From: JAJTHJ01 sp046316025 | Lineage (GTDB): Bacteria > Pseudomonadota > Gammaproteobacteria > Burkholderiales > Burkholderiaceae_F | Direction: 5' to 3' | Length of the DNA: 64,000 bases | Assembly (NCBI GenBank): GCA_046316025.1 | Contig: JBKCXU010000159.1 | Coordinates: 35,522-99,521 of the forward strand | Shown: piece by piece, positions 7,597 to 15,057 of the stretch | How the letters are laid out: every line of letters begins with the position of its first letter | How positions within the stretch are numbered: the stretch's first letter is position 1 | Program-made: the position numbers and the translations under genes | Notes under the pieces: model-generated | The model's input: the letters and a program-made list of their open reading frames with translations, nothing else | Database searches by the model: none | What the model was told of the DNA's origin: nothing

Positions 7597-8351
7597 TGCG
7601 GCCTCGCGGGCGGCGCCAGCGCCAGTTGGACGAAGGCGTCCTCCAGGGTGGCTGCGCCGGTGGCGGCGCGCAGATCGAACGCGGTGCCGCGCGCGACCGA
7701 CTTGCCGTGGGCGACGATCACGATCTCGTCGCACAAGGCCTCCACCTCCTGCATGATGTGCGTCGAAAACACGATGCAGCGTCCTTCGGCGCGCAGTTGC
7801 AGCAGCAGCCGGCGCAGCGCGCGGGTGGACATCACGTCCAGGCCGTTGGTCGGCTCGTCCAGGATCAGGTGCTGCGGTTCGTGGATCAGCGCGCGCGCCA
7901 GGGCGACCTTCATCCGCTCGCCTTGCGAGAAGCCTTCGGTGCGGCGGTCGAGCAGGTCGCGCATGTCGAGCACCTCGGCCAGCCGCTCGATCCGCTCGGC
8001 CGCCGCCGCCGGCGCCACGCCGCGCAGCCCCGCGTAGTAGGCGATGTTCTCGCGGCTGGTGAGCCGCGTGTACAAGCCGCGCGCATCCGACAGCACGCCC
8101 AGTTGCCGGCGCACGGCGTCCGGCTCGCGCAGCACGTCGGCGCCGCCCACGCGTGCGGCCCCGCCGTCCGGCTGCATCAGCGTCGCCAGCACCCGCAGGG
8201 TGGTCGTCTTGCCGGCGCCGTGGGGGCCGAGCAGCGCGGTGATGCGGCCGTCGGCCGCGGTAAACGACACGTCCTCGACCGCGACCACGCGCCGTCCCGG
8301 GCCGCGGCCCTTGGCGGTGAACGACTTGGACAGGTGTTCGACTTCGATCAT
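7593..8351 (-). CDS. ABC exporter ATP-binding protein (NatA-like)
   Basis: The 252-residue ATPase contains Walker A GPHGAGKTTTL near residue 43, where His replaces the usual Asn of GPNGAGKTT. The signature loop is FSQGERMKVALARAL, followed by Walker B LILDEPTNGLDV and the switch histidine FSTHIMQEV. The short C-terminus matches NatA/CcmA-type exporters. It overlaps the permease gene downstream by 4 bases and the peptidase gene upstream by 4 bases (8348-8351), so all three minus-strand genes are probably transcribed together. ATG at 8349-8351 starts MIEVEHLSKSF, the usual N-terminus of such ATPases. Confidence 0.85.
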   Translation of the reverse strand: MIEVEHLSKSFTAKGRGPGRRVVAVEDVSFTAADGRITALLGPHGAGKTTTLRVLATLMQPDGGAARVGGADVLREPDAVRRQLGVLSDARGLYTRLTSRENIAYYAGLRGVAPAAAAERIERLAEVLDMRDLLDRRTEGFSQGERMKVALARALIHEPQHLILDEPTNGLDVMSTRALRRLLLQLRAEGRCIVFSTHIMQEVEALCDEIVIVAHGKSVARGTAFDLRAATGAATLEDAFVQLALAPPARPQ

Positions 8352-9787
8352 GGTTTGGCGGTAGCACCTGTCGGCGGCGCAAAGATCGGCGGCGCCGGCA
8401 GCTTGCCGAGGCAGGCGCCGTCGATGCCCTCGAACGAAGCCTGCCGAACGAAGCGGGCGATCATCTCCGGCGCGCAGCCCTGCGCCGACACGCCGTGCCC
8501 GACGTTGGGGGCGGCGAGGTGCCGCGCGCGCGGCAGCGCTTTGGCCACGCCTTCGCCATGGCGCGGCGGCGTGGCGGGGTCGGCGCCGCCGGAGAGCAGC
8601 AGCACCGGGACGTCGGCGTTGGGAAGCCTGTAGAACTCGGCCGGCGCCGGCCGGCTGGGCACGGCGGCACAGGCGGCGCGGTAAAAGTCCACCGACTCGG
8701 TGCCGAAGCGCGTGCGGCGCGCGGCTTCCACCTGCTCGGCCGTGAGCCGCGGCAGGTCTTCGGCGCAGACCACGGCAAAGTGCATCACGTCGGCAAAGTT
8801 GCGGGTGACGGCGCCGGCAAGCGCCAAGGACAGTGTGGCCAGCGGCGCGTAGTCGCCGCCTCCGGCCGCCGCTACCGCCTGTGGCAGCACGGCGGCGAGA
8901 GCCGGCGCGTACAGCGGCGCCCGCAGCCGGTTGGTGGCGAGCAGCCGATCCAGACGCACGGTCTCGCGCTTGCCGGTGAGCGGATCGGCGATCTCGACGC
9001 TCGCGCCCTGCGCGGCGGCGGCAAGCAGGCGGTCGATGTCGGCACCGAGGCTGGGGTGGCGCGCCTTGCAGCGCGCATCGCGCTCGCAGTGTTCGATCAG
9101 GCGGGTGAGCGCAGCGTCCGCATCGACGGCAAAGCTCGCCGGCAGCACCATGTCGGGCGGAGCCACGCCGTCCAGCACCACGCTGCGCACGTGCTGCGGA
9201 AACTGGCGCAGATAGTCGAGCGCGGCACGCGTACCGTAGGAGGCGCCCCAGAGGTTGATCTGCTCCGCACCCAAGGCGGCGCGCACGCCGTCGAGGTCGC
9301 GCATCGCGATCCAGGTCGCGTACTGCCGCGTATCGGCGGGCAGCTTGGCCACGCATTCGGCGAGCCTGGCGACAGCGCGCCGGTGATCCATCGCCTCGGC
9401 GAGCGGCACCAACCGCTCGGAGGTCTCGCAGGTGAGCGCATTAGAGCGGCCCGTGCCGCGCTGATCGACGTAGACGATGTCGCGCCGCGCGTTGAGTTTG
9501 GCCAGCACCGGCTGCATCTGGCCGGCCACGCCCATCGCCGCCTGCCCCGGCCCGCCGGCCAGCACGAAGAGCGGATCCGGCGCCTTGTTCTTGGCCAACG
9601 CCGGTACGACGGCAAAGTGGATCGTCAGTGTGCGGGCGGTCGGCGCCGCAGGGTTCTCGGGTACCTCGATCCGGCCGCAGCGCACTTCGCGCTCCAAGCC
9701 TTTCAGGCGACAGGGCGTGAGGTCGGCGGCGGCTGCCGACGCGACGAGCGCGGCCGTCAGGGCGGAGAAGAGCAGGGAACGTTTCAT
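8348..9787 (-). CDS. Secreted alpha/beta hydrolase, S33 peptidase (TAP-like)
   Basis: This 479-residue precursor has a Sec signal peptide (KRSLLFSALTAALVASAAAA). The alpha/beta-hydrolase fold carries the oxyanion segment VLAGGPGQ and YVDQRGTGRS, both typical of proline iminopeptidase/tripeptidyl aminopeptidase relatives. The nucleophile Ser lies at about residue 183 in GASYGT. The acid Asp is in LSGGADPATPP and the base His in NVGHGVS, both in the C-terminal TAP-like domain. Four or more cysteines suggest periplasmic disulfides. Such enzymes release N-terminal residues or act as esterases; the substrate is unknown. Its co-transcription with an ABC exporter suggests the two genes may serve one task, but nothing in sequence proves it. 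Confidence 0.8.
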   Translation of the reverse strand: MKRSLLFSALTAALVASAAAADLTPCRLKGLEREVRCGRIEVPENPAAPTARTLTIHFAVVPALAKNKAPDPLFVLAGGPGQAAMGVAGQMQPVLAKLNARRDIVYVDQRGTGRSNALTCETSERLVPLAEAMDHRRAVARLAECVAKLPADTRQYATWIAMRDLDGVRAALGAEQINLWGASYGTRAALDYLRQFPQHVRSVVLDGVAPPDMVLPASFAVDADAALTRLIEHCERDARCKARHPSLGADIDRLLAAAAQGASVEIADPLTGKRETVRLDRLLATNRLRAPLYAPALAAVLPQAVAAAGGGDYAPLATLSLALAGAVTRNFADVMHFAVVCAEDLPRLTAEQVEAARRTRFGTESVDFYRAACAAVPSRPAPAEFYRLPNADVPVLLLSGGADPATPPRHGEGVAKALPRARHLAAPNVGHGVSAQGCAPEMIARFVRQASFEGIDGACLGKLPAPPIFAPPTGATAKP

Positions 9788-9891
9788 CGGTGCAGGCGCA
9801 TGGCGCGATTATGGCCGGTGGCCATCTTGACCCGTATCAACAAAGCCCCACACCGTGCTTGCCCGCGGCTTTTCGCCGCTTAGCATGCCGC

Positions 9892-9919
9892 GTAAGACGT
9901 TCCAATAGTCCGTCATACG
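9892..9919. promoter_or_regulatory. NikR-like operator
   Basis: GTAAGA at 9892-9897 and TCATAC at 9914-9919 are separated by exactly 16 bases. The consensus of the nickel repressor NikR in enterobacteria is GTATGA-N16-TCATAC, so 11 of 12 specified bases match, and the dyad extends two bases inward (GTAAGACG and CGTCATAC). The site ends 26 bases before the cbiM start codon, a good place for repression. No cobalamin riboswitch is visible here, which favours nickel over cobalt. Confidence 0.6.
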
Positions 9920-9945
9920 TACGAATCGAACTGGAGTCGAACACC

Positions 9946-10950
9946 ATGCACATGGCCGATGCGTTGTTGTCCCCGGCGGTGGGCGGAGCGATGTGGGCCG
10001 CTTCCGGCGCGGCGCTGGCGCTGGCCGCGCGGCGGGTGCGCGCGCAGGACGACGAGCGCCTGGTGCCGCTGATGGGGGTGCTGGGCGCCTTCGTGTTCGC
10101 CGCGCAGATGATCAACTTCGCGATCCCCGGCACCGGGTCGAGCGGGCACCTGGGGGGCGGGCTGCTGCTGTCGATCCTGCTGGGGCCGAGCGCCGCCTTC
10201 GTCACGCTGGCCTCGGTGCTGACCGTGCAGGCGCTGTTCTTCGCCGACGGCGGGCTGCTGGCGCTGGGCGCCAACATCTTCAACCTTGGCGTGCTGGCCT
10301 GCTTCGTCGCCTACCCGCTTGTCTACGCGTCGCTCGCGCGCGGGCAGCCGTCGGCGCGGCGGATCGCGCTGGCCTGCGTGGCGGCGGCGGTGGTCGGGCT
10401 GCAACTGGGCGCGCTGGGTGTGGTGCTGCAAACGGTGAGTTCGGACGTCTCCAGTCTGAGTGCTGCGACCTTTCTCTGGCTGATGTTGCCGATCCATCTG
10501 GCGATCGGCCTGGTCGAAGGGCTGGCCACGGCGGCCATCGTGCTGTTCGTCCGCCGCACGCGGCCCGACCTGCTGGAGCGCGCCTCCGCGCCGCGGCGGT
10601 TGCTGGCGCCGGCGCTGGCCGGCTTCGCGGCGGCCGCGCTGTTGACGGGCGGGCTGTTGTCGTGGTTTGCATCGGGCGACCCGGACGGTCTCGAATGGTC
10701 GCTCGCCGGCGCCGCGCCCGCGGCCGAGTTGCCCGCGCCCGACACGCCCGTCCACCGCGCACTCGCGCAGGCGCAGGAGCGGGCGGCACTGCTGCCCGAC
10801 TACGACCTGCCCGGCGTACGCGCCGGCGATGCTGGCGCGCCGGCGAGCGTGGTCAACCCCGGCACTTCGCTGTCGGGAGTGGTCGGCGGGATCGCCACAC
10901 TGTTGCTGTTGCTCGGCGCCGGCTGGCTGCTCAAGCGCCGGCGCCGATGA
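9946..10950 (+). CDS. cbiM: ECF-type Ni/Co transporter, CbiM-PDGLE fusion (substrate-binding membrane component)
   Basis: The 334-residue membrane protein begins MHMADALLSP. The N-terminal Met-His-Met/Ala motif is characteristic of CbiM/NikM, where the amino terminus and His2 coordinate the metal. Six or seven helices follow, then a C-terminal extension with the PDGLE motif (GDPDGLEWSLAG, residues about 245-256) and a final helix. That extension corresponds to CbiN/NikN fused to CbiM. It is the first gene of cbiM-cbiQ-cbiO. ATG 9946 is selected because it yields the metal-binding N-terminus and has GGAG about 11 bases upstream. The NikR-like operator suggests the substrate is Ni2+, so nikM may be the better name. 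Confidence 0.85.
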   Translation: MHMADALLSPAVGGAMWAASGAALALAARRVRAQDDERLVPLMGVLGAFVFAAQMINFAIPGTGSSGHLGGGLLLSILLGPSAAFVTLASVLTVQALFFADGGLLALGANIFNLGVLACFVAYPLVYASLARGQPSARRIALACVAAAVVGLQLGALGVVLQTVSSDVSSLSAATFLWLMLPIHLAIGLVEGLATAAIVLFVRRTRPDLLERASAPRRLLAPALAGFAAAALLTGGLLSWFASGDPDGLEWSLAGAAPAAELPAPDTPVHRALAQAQERAALLPDYDLPGVRAGDAGAPASVVNPGTSLSGVVGGIATLLLLLGAGWLLKRRRR

Positions 10951-11753
10951 GCCATATCGACGCAGCGCTGGCCGACCTGCGCTCGCTCGACGCGCTCGCC
11001 GCGCGCGACACGCCGCTCACGCGCGTCGATGCGCGCGCCAAGGTCGTGGCCGTGCTGGCGTTCATCGTCGTGGTGGTCTCGTTCGACCGCTACACGGTGG
11101 CGGCGCTGCTGCCGCTGGCGCTGTTCCCGCTGGCGCTCGCCGTCGTCGGCGAGCTGCCTTTTGGTGCGCTCGCGCGCAAGCTGCTGCTTGCCGCGCCGTT
11201 CGCGGCGATGGTCGGTCTGTTCAATCCGCTGCTCGACCGCGCACCGCTGCTGCTACTCGGCAGCGTGGAAGTCGCCGGCGGCTGGGTGTCGTTCGCCTCG
11301 ATCCTGCTGCGCTTTGCGCTGACGGTCAGTGCCGCGCTGGTGCTGGTGGCCGGCACCGGCATGCACGCGCTGTGCGCGGCGCTCGCCCGGCTCGGTGCAC
11401 CGCGCGTGTTCGTCGCGCAATTGCTGTTCTTGTACCGCTACGCCTTTGTGCTGGGCGGCGAGGCGGCGCGGATGGCGACCGCGCGCCGGCTGCGCGGCGG
11501 CGGCCGGCGGCTGTCGCTGGCGGTGTATGCGCCCCTGCTCGGCCATCTGTTGCTGCGCGCCTTCGAACGCGCGCAGCGCATCCACTGGGCGATGCTGGCG
11601 CGCGGCTTCGACGGCGAGGTGCGCGCGCTGCACCGGTTGCGCTGGCGCGCCGCCGATACCGCGTTCGTCGCCGGCTGGTGCGCGTTCTTCGCGTTGTGCC
11701 GCGCGCTCGATCTGCCGCAGGCGCTGGGGCGGCTGCTGACGGGTGCTGCATGA
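10947..11753 (+). CDS. cbiQ: ECF transporter transmembrane (T) component
   Basis: The 268-residue protein has the CbiQ/EcfT pattern: an N-terminal DARAKVVAVLAFIVVVVSF segment, four to five helices, and a cytoplasmic coupling helix with Ala-Arg-Gly motifs (ARRLRGGG and MLARGFDGEVR) that contacts the ATPase. It overlaps the CbiM stop (ATGA), so the two are translationally coupled. It would link the metal-binding CbiM to the CbiO ATPase. The gap to cbiO is 97 bases and is largely filled by a palindromic repeat. Confidence 0.85.
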   Translation: MSHIDAALADLRSLDALAARDTPLTRVDARAKVVAVLAFIVVVVSFDRYTVAALLPLALFPLALAVVGELPFGALARKLLLAAPFAAMVGLFNPLLDRAPLLLLGSVEVAGGWVSFASILLRFALTVSAALVLVAGTGMHALCAALARLGAPRVFVAQLLFLYRYAFVLGGEAARMATARRLRGGGRRLSLAVYAPLLGHLLLRAFERAQRIHWAMLARGFDGEVRALHRLRWRAADTAFVAGWCAFFALCRALDLPQALGRLLTGAA

Positions 11754-11758
11754 TGCAG

Positions 11759-11832
11759 TCGTTCCGGGCGCAGCTAGGAACCGGCTCTTGCGTCGGCGCG
11801 CGCCGGCAGGTGCCGCGCTGCGCTCGGGACGA
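11759..11832. repeat. REP-like palindrome between cbiQ and cbiO
   Basis: TCGTTCCGGGCGCAGC at 11759-11774 is an imperfect inverted copy of GCTGCGCTCGGGACGA at 11817-11832, with a G+C-rich inner dyad. The element fills the gap between two genes that should be co-expressed. It resembles the dispersed palindromes with arms like GTCATTCCGAGCGCAGCGAGG seen in many proteobacteria, and the related element at 30585-30660. Confidence 0.65.
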
Positions 11833-11850
11833 CGGCGCGGCGGGACTGGC

Positions 11851-12585
11851 ATGAGCCACCACCTCGTCGAAACCCGCGACCTCTCGTTCGATTACCCGGA
11901 CGGCACGCCCGCGCTGCGCGGGGTTGACCTGCGCTTCCACCACGGCGAGGCGGTCGCCATCGTCGGCGGCAACGGGGCGGGCAAGTCCACGCTGCTGCTG
12001 CATCTGAACGGGCTGCTGCTGCCCACCCGCGGCGAAGTGCGCATCGGCGAGTTGCCGGTTGCGGCTGCCACCCGCGTGCAGGTGCAACGCACGGTGGGCT
12101 TCGTGTTCCAGGACGCCGACGATCAACTGTTCATGCCCACGGTGCGCGAGGACGTGGCCTTCGGTCCGCTGAACCTTGGCCTTACGCCGGAGCAGGCCGA
12201 TGAGCGCGTAAACGCGGCGCTGGAGCAGGTTGGCGTGGCGCATCTGGCCGCGCGTGCGCCGTATCGCCTCTCCGGCGGCGAGAAGCGCGCGGTGGCGATC
12301 GCCGGGGTGCTGGCGATGTTGCCCGACGTGCTGGTGCTCGACGAGCCTTCGGCGGGCCTCGACCCGCTGGCGCGGCGCCGGCTGATCGGGCTGCTGCGCG
12401 GCTTCACCCACACGCGCGTGATCGCCACCCACGACCTCGACCTGGTGCTCGACGTGTGCAGCCGCGTGGTCGTACTGCACGAAGGCCGGGTCGCGGCCGA
12501 CGGTGTGCCTGCCGCGGTCTTTGCGAATGCCGAGTTGCTGGCGAAGTGCCGGCTGGAGCCGCCGCTCGGGTGGGCAACCCGTTAA
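11851..12585 (+). CDS. cbiO: ECF transporter ATPase (Ni/Co)
   Basis: The 244-residue ABC ATPase has Walker A VGGNGAGKSTLL near residue 37, the Q-loop FVFQDADDQLFMPTV with the DDQ signature of EcfA/CbiO ATPases, signature loop LSGGEKRAVAIAGVL, Walker B VLVLDEPSAGLDPLA and switch His IATHD. It energises the CbiM-CbiQ complex. ATG 11851 begins MSHHLVETRDLSF. Its stop at 12583-12585 overlaps the selD stop on the other strand by 4 bases, so no terminator can lie between the two genes. Confidence 0.9.
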   Translation: MSHHLVETRDLSFDYPDGTPALRGVDLRFHHGEAVAIVGGNGAGKSTLLLHLNGLLLPTRGEVRIGELPVAAATRVQVQRTVGFVFQDADDQLFMPTVREDVAFGPLNLGLTPEQADERVNAALEQVGVAHLAARAPYRLSGGEKRAVAIAGVLAMLPDVLVLDEPSAGLDPLARRRLIGLLRGFTHTRVIATHDLDLVLDVCSRVVVLHEGRVAADGVPAAVFANAELLAKCRLEPPLGWATR

Positions 12586-13628
12586 CTCAGTTCGATCAGC
12601 TTCTCGCTAACAGCCAGGACTTCGCCGACCCGCGCCGTGGTCACCCCGGCGGCGCGCAATGCCGCCAGCGCCGCGTCGGCCTGCTCGGCACCGATGGCGA
12701 TCAGCAGTCCGCCGGAGGTCTGCGGGTCGTACAGCAGGTCCAACGTAGCGGCGTCGATCGCATCGCCGCCGCCGACCTTGGGCCCGAAGTGCCCGCGGTT
12801 GCTGTCCATGCCGCCGTTGCGGTTGCGGCGGACGAGGTCGTGCACGCCGTCGAAGAACGGCAGCGCCGCCACGTCGAAGGCGAGCGTGGTGTGGCTGCCG
12901 GCGGCGATCTCGCAGGCGTGGCCGATCAGCCCGAAGCCGGTGATGTCGGTGCAGGCGTGCACGGCGGTGAAGCCTTGCAGCACCTCGGCTGCGGCTTTGT
13001 TGAGCGTGGTCATCGAGGCCACTGCGGCGGCGGCCAGCGCCTCCGGTGCGCGGCCGTTCTTCAGTGCCGTGCCGATCACGCCGGTGCCGAGCCGCTTGGT
13101 CAGCAGCAGCACGTCGCCGGCGCGCGCGCCGGCATTGGCGAAGATGCGCTTCGGATCGACCGCGCCGGTCACCGCGTAGCCGAACTTGATCTCCGGGTCC
13201 TGCACCGTGTGGCCGCCCAGCAGCGCCACGCCGGCTTCCTGCAACTTGTCGTAGCCGCCGCGGAAAATGGCGGCGATCTCGTCGTTGGTCAGGCCCTTCT
13301 TGGGCAGGCAGGCGATGGCCAGCGCCGTGAGCGGGCGCGCGCCCATCGCGTACACGTCGGAAATCGAATTGGCCGCGGCGATTTGCCCGTACGTATAGGG
13401 GTCGTCGACGATCGGGGTGAAGAAGTCCACCGTCTGCACGAGCGCCGGCCCGCCCTCCCAGGCGTAGACGCCGGCATCGTCGGCGGTGCGGAAGTCGATG
13501 ATGACGCGCGGGTCGTTGCTCAGCGGAAGGTTCCCCAGGACCTGGGAGAGCTCGCCCGGGGCGAGCTTGCTGGCTCAACCTGCGCAATCGACCATCTGCG
13601 TCAGGCGGGATTTGGCTTTGAAGATCAT
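12582..13628 (-). CDS. selD: Selenide, water dikinase (SelD), itself a selenoprotein
   Basis: SelD makes monoselenophosphate from selenide and ATP for selenocysteine and selenouridine synthesis. Reading the minus strand from ATG at 13626-13628 gives MIFKAKSRLTQMVDCAG, then in-frame UGA (complement of 13575-13577), then ASKLAPGELSQVLGNL. The frame stays open for 330 further codons with TADDAGVY, QTVDFFTPIVDDPYTYG, GGHTVQDPE and DPQTSGGLL. The UGA lies exactly at the catalytic Cys/Sec position of the family (AG-C/U-ASK). The total of 348 residues matches E. coli SelD (347). Two hairpins follow the UGA, one with an AGGUC loop. A gene caller ignoring Sec would truncate it to about 285 residues from an internal GTG. 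Read as a plain stop it would lack its N-terminal catalytic segment. Confidence 0.93.
13534..13567 (-). promoter_or_regulatory. Candidate bacterial SECIS element within selD
   Basis: On the RNA strand downstream of the UGA there is first a 19-base near-perfect hairpin (13549-13567, arms AGCTCGCCC/GGGCGAGCT). It is followed by CCCAGGUCCUGGG (complement of 13534-13546). The latter presents AGGUC in its loop region, as in the E. coli fdhF SECIS loop AGGUCU that SelB recognises. The loop starts 31 bases after the UGA, longer than in fdhF (about 17), but within the range reported for bacterial SECIS elements. Confidence 0.6.
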
Positions 13629-13694
13629 GGGTCAGTGGTCGGCGTGGCCGCGGAGTTCTTACACGTGAAGGCGGCGCATGCTACCCGAGCGCGG

Positions 13695-14042
13695 TCAATG
13701 CTCGGAGAACAAGCGCAGCCCGACCACGCCGGCGACGATCAGCAGCACGCAGACGATCCGTGCGGCGGTGGCCGGTTCGCCATAAAGCAGCATGCCGAGC
13801 AGCGCGGCGCCGGCCGCGCCGATGCCGACCCACACTGCGTAGGCGGTGCCCACCGGCAGCGTCTTCATCGCCAGACCGAGCAGCCAGAAGGACAGCAGCG
13901 CCACGGCCACCACGACGATCGAGGGCAGCGGGCGCGTGAAGCCGGCGGTGGCCTTCATGCCGACCGCCCAGCCGACTTCGAGCAGGCCGGCGATCGCGAG
14001 CAGCAGCCAAGCTTGGGGGACCGTAGGGGTGAACTGGAGCAT
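13695..14042 (-). CDS. sugE: SMR family efflux protein, SugE/Gdx-type guanidinium exporter
   Basis: The 115-residue protein has four hydrophobic helices and the small multidrug resistance fold, with the membrane-embedded Glu in AGLLEVGWAVGMK near residue 19. The pattern GFTRPLPS and LAMKTLPVGTAYAVWVGIGA is closer to SugE/Gdx than to EmrE. Gdx proteins export guanidinium in exchange for protons as dual-topology dimers. No ykkC guanidine riboswitch was seen upstream. ATG at 14040-14042 is the last start before the first helix; an upstream extension of about 57 residues has no membrane features and overlaps the divergent EamA gene. Confidence 0.85.
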   Translation of the reverse strand: MLQFTPTVPQAWLLLAIAGLLEVGWAVGMKATAGFTRPLPSIVVVAVALLSFWLLGLAMKTLPVGTAYAVWVGIGAAGAALLGMLLYGEPATAARIVCVLLIVAGVVGLRLFSEH

Positions 14043-14121
14043 GGGGAGCTTTGCGCGCGGCAGACCGACCGAATGATGCCGCAGCGACGATGGATCGAGC
14101 GTGCTCCCTACAATCCTCTTC

Positions 14122-15057
14122 GTGGACCCCGCCGCGCGTCGCCTTTTTCTGACTGGAATGCTGCTGGCGATCGCGGGCAGCGTGCTCTTTTCCGGCAAGG
14201 CCATCGTCGTCAAGCTGGCCTACCGCTATGGCGTGGACGCGACCACGCTGATCGCGCTGCGGATGCTGTTTTCGGTGCCGTTCTTTGCGGCGACCTACCT
14301 GCTCGTCAGCCGCGGCAAGCCGGCACTGGCCCGCGCCGACCACGTGCGGCTCGTCGTGATCGGTCTGCTCGGCTACTACGCGGCGAGTTATCTGGACTTT
14401 CTCGGCTTGCAGTACGTCAGCGCGGGACTCGAGCGGCTGATCCTGTATCTGAACCCCACACTCGTGCTGTTGATTTCCGTGCTGGCGCTGGGCAAGCGGC
14501 TGGTGCGGCTGGACTGGGTCGCGCTGGCGCTCGCCTACGCCGGTATCGCGCTCGTGTTCTGGCACGACGTGAGCTTCGACGGCGGCGGCACCGTGCTCGG
14601 TTCGGCCCTGGTGTTTGCCAGCGCCGCCTGCTATGCGGTTTACTTGGTGATGTCCGGCGAACTCGTCAAGCGAGTCGGCGCCTTGCGGCTCACGTCGTAC
14701 GCGATGCTGGTGTCCACGGTCGCGGTGCTGGCGCAGTTTGCGCTGCTCAACCCGCTCGCCGCGCTCGCGCAGCCGGCGCCGGTGCTGTGGCTGTCGGTGT
14801 TCAACGCGATCTTCTGCACCGTGTTGCCGGTGTTTGCGACGATGCTGGCGATCGAGCGCATCGGCGCCGGCAACACGGCGCTGGCGGCGATGGTCGGCCC
14901 GGTGGCCACCATCGCGCTCGCGTTCGTCTTTCTCGGCGAGACCGTTTCGTTGTGGCAACTTGCCGGCACGGCGCTGGTGCTGGCGGGCGTGTATGTTTTG
15001 TCGATGAAGGGGCTTGCCTCAAAGCCCATCCCGTTCCTCAAGGAGACCCCACCATGA
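14122..15057 (+). CDS. EamA/DMT family permease
   Basis: The protein has about ten hydrophobic helices in two homologous EamA halves (LLAIAGSVLFSGKAIVVKLA in the first, VLGSALVFASAACYAVYLVM in the second). This marks a drug/metabolite transporter family exporter, but the substrate cannot be predicted. GTG 14122 (VDPAARRLFLTG) is preferred. An upstream GTG at 14101 also opens the frame, and a TACAAT box at 14109-14114 would put transcription start close to 14122, so the message may be nearly leaderless. The stop overlaps the next gene (ATGA), implying coupling to the quinone oxidoreductase. Confidence 0.75.
   Translation: MDPAARRLFLTGMLLAIAGSVLFSGKAIVVKLAYRYGVDATTLIALRMLFSVPFFAATYLLVSRGKPALARADHVRLVVIGLLGYYAASYLDFLGLQYVSAGLERLILYLNPTLVLLISVLALGKRLVRLDWVALALAYAGIALVFWHDVSFDGGGTVLGSALVFASAACYAVYLVMSGELVKRVGALRLTSYAMLVSTVAVLAQFALLNPLAALAQPAPVLWLSVFNAIFCTVLPVFATMLAIERIGAGNTALAAMVGPVATIALAFVFLGETVSLWQLAGTALVLAGVYVLSMKGLASKPIPFLKETPP

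Noticed and set aside
9788..9945. Cobalamin riboswitch upstream of cbiM
   Set aside because: The gap is only 158 bases and shows no B12-box-like conserved core; a NikR-like dyad explains the region better.
13575..13577. UGA in selD read as a nonsense mutation making a pseudogene
   Set aside because: The codon is exactly at the catalytic Sec/Cys site, the rest of the frame is intact on both sides and hairpins follow the codon; decay would not be expected to choose this site.
12456..15053. A very long plus-strand open frame running antisense to selD and SugE and into qorA
   Set aside because: The first 860 codons are the complement and off-frame of selD, sugE and the EamA gene; only its last part, from ATG 15054, is the real qorA gene. 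Long antisense frames are common at this G+C.
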